Below, one piece after another: positions 63,873-64,000 of a stretch of 64,000 bases of DNA. The notes beneath the pieces were generated by a model. The model saw nothing but the letters and a program-made list of their open reading frames with translations. It was not told the origin of the DNA and did not search any database. Position 1 is the first letter of the stretch. The number at the start of each line of letters is the position of its first letter. The position numbers were made by a program, and so were the translations under genes. Source of the DNA: Rhodeus uyekii (taxonomy: Eukaryota > Chordata > Actinopteri > Cypriniformes > Acheilognathidae); assembly GCA_037043235.1 (NCBI GenBank), contig JAWRVZ010000247.1, positions 1 through 64,000 of the forward strand, given 5' to 3'.

Positions 63873-64000
63873 GTAAAACCACTGTGTGTGGTTTTGCATT
63901 CCCTGTTCTTTTGTTTTTTTTGTTCTGTAATTGTTTGGCCAATGTTCTGCCAATGTTTAGCTAATTGTTCTGCAGAGTTTGCCAATCATTAAACAGACAG

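Overview
This window looks like transposon-dense genomic DNA from a teleost fish, most likely a cyprinid-type genome. The host gene evidence is vertebrate (DDX47 and an SLC7 amino acid transporter). The repeat set (L2 and Rex1 LINEs, DIRS1-like and Ty3/gypsy elements, Tc1 and hAT transposons, V-SINE-type SINEs) is typical of fish. There are no operons; most long open frames are transposon proteins or antisense shadows of tandem repeats.

Host genes are few. At the left edge, the first two coding exons of ddx47 lie on the minus strand. They are preceded by a CCGGAAGTG promoter motif and followed by an intron holding a ~1.95 kb GA/GT array. An SLC7-type transporter on the minus strand (37.2-38.4 kb) has three spliced exons but a frameshift, and I find no C-terminal half, so it is probably a pseudogene. 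A candidate first exon of unknown identity sits at 63.7 kb.

2.5-13 kb holds a 1.73 kb terminal-inverted-repeat element full of a CCACCCCGTCAC motif. It is followed by a 5'-truncated L2 LINE split by a 4 kb element that itself contains a second copy of the same family. The ends and insertion sites of that family resemble Helentron-type rolling-circle elements. 13-27 kb holds a hAT BED-finger remnant, Tc1 remnants, solo LTRs, L2, DIRS and LINE fragments, and two well-preserved short LTR elements (16.1-18.2 and 23.1-26.3 kb). 29-35 kb is rich in solo LTRs. 38.8-47.4 kb is a block of L2, Rex1 (with a 5' inversion) and DIRS1 fragments. 48.4-49.5 kb is one hAT inserted inside another. 50.8-52.9 kb is a third short LTR element. 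53-57.5 kb holds gypsy chromovirus pol, DIRS and an L2 with an esterase-type ORF1. 57.5-63.7 kb is mostly unrecognised DNA with one gypsy gag fragment.

The most interesting theme is a group of short LTR elements lacking pol. Each keeps LTRs of about 315-412 bp. Two of the three (plus one broken relative) keep a small piece matching the C-terminal half of a gypsy capsid. All three have a long proline-rich, repeat-expanded frame ending in a shared P-x-P-x-W-T-L tail. Their LTRs differ but the layout is the same, and several related solo LTRs with 5 bp target duplications surround them.
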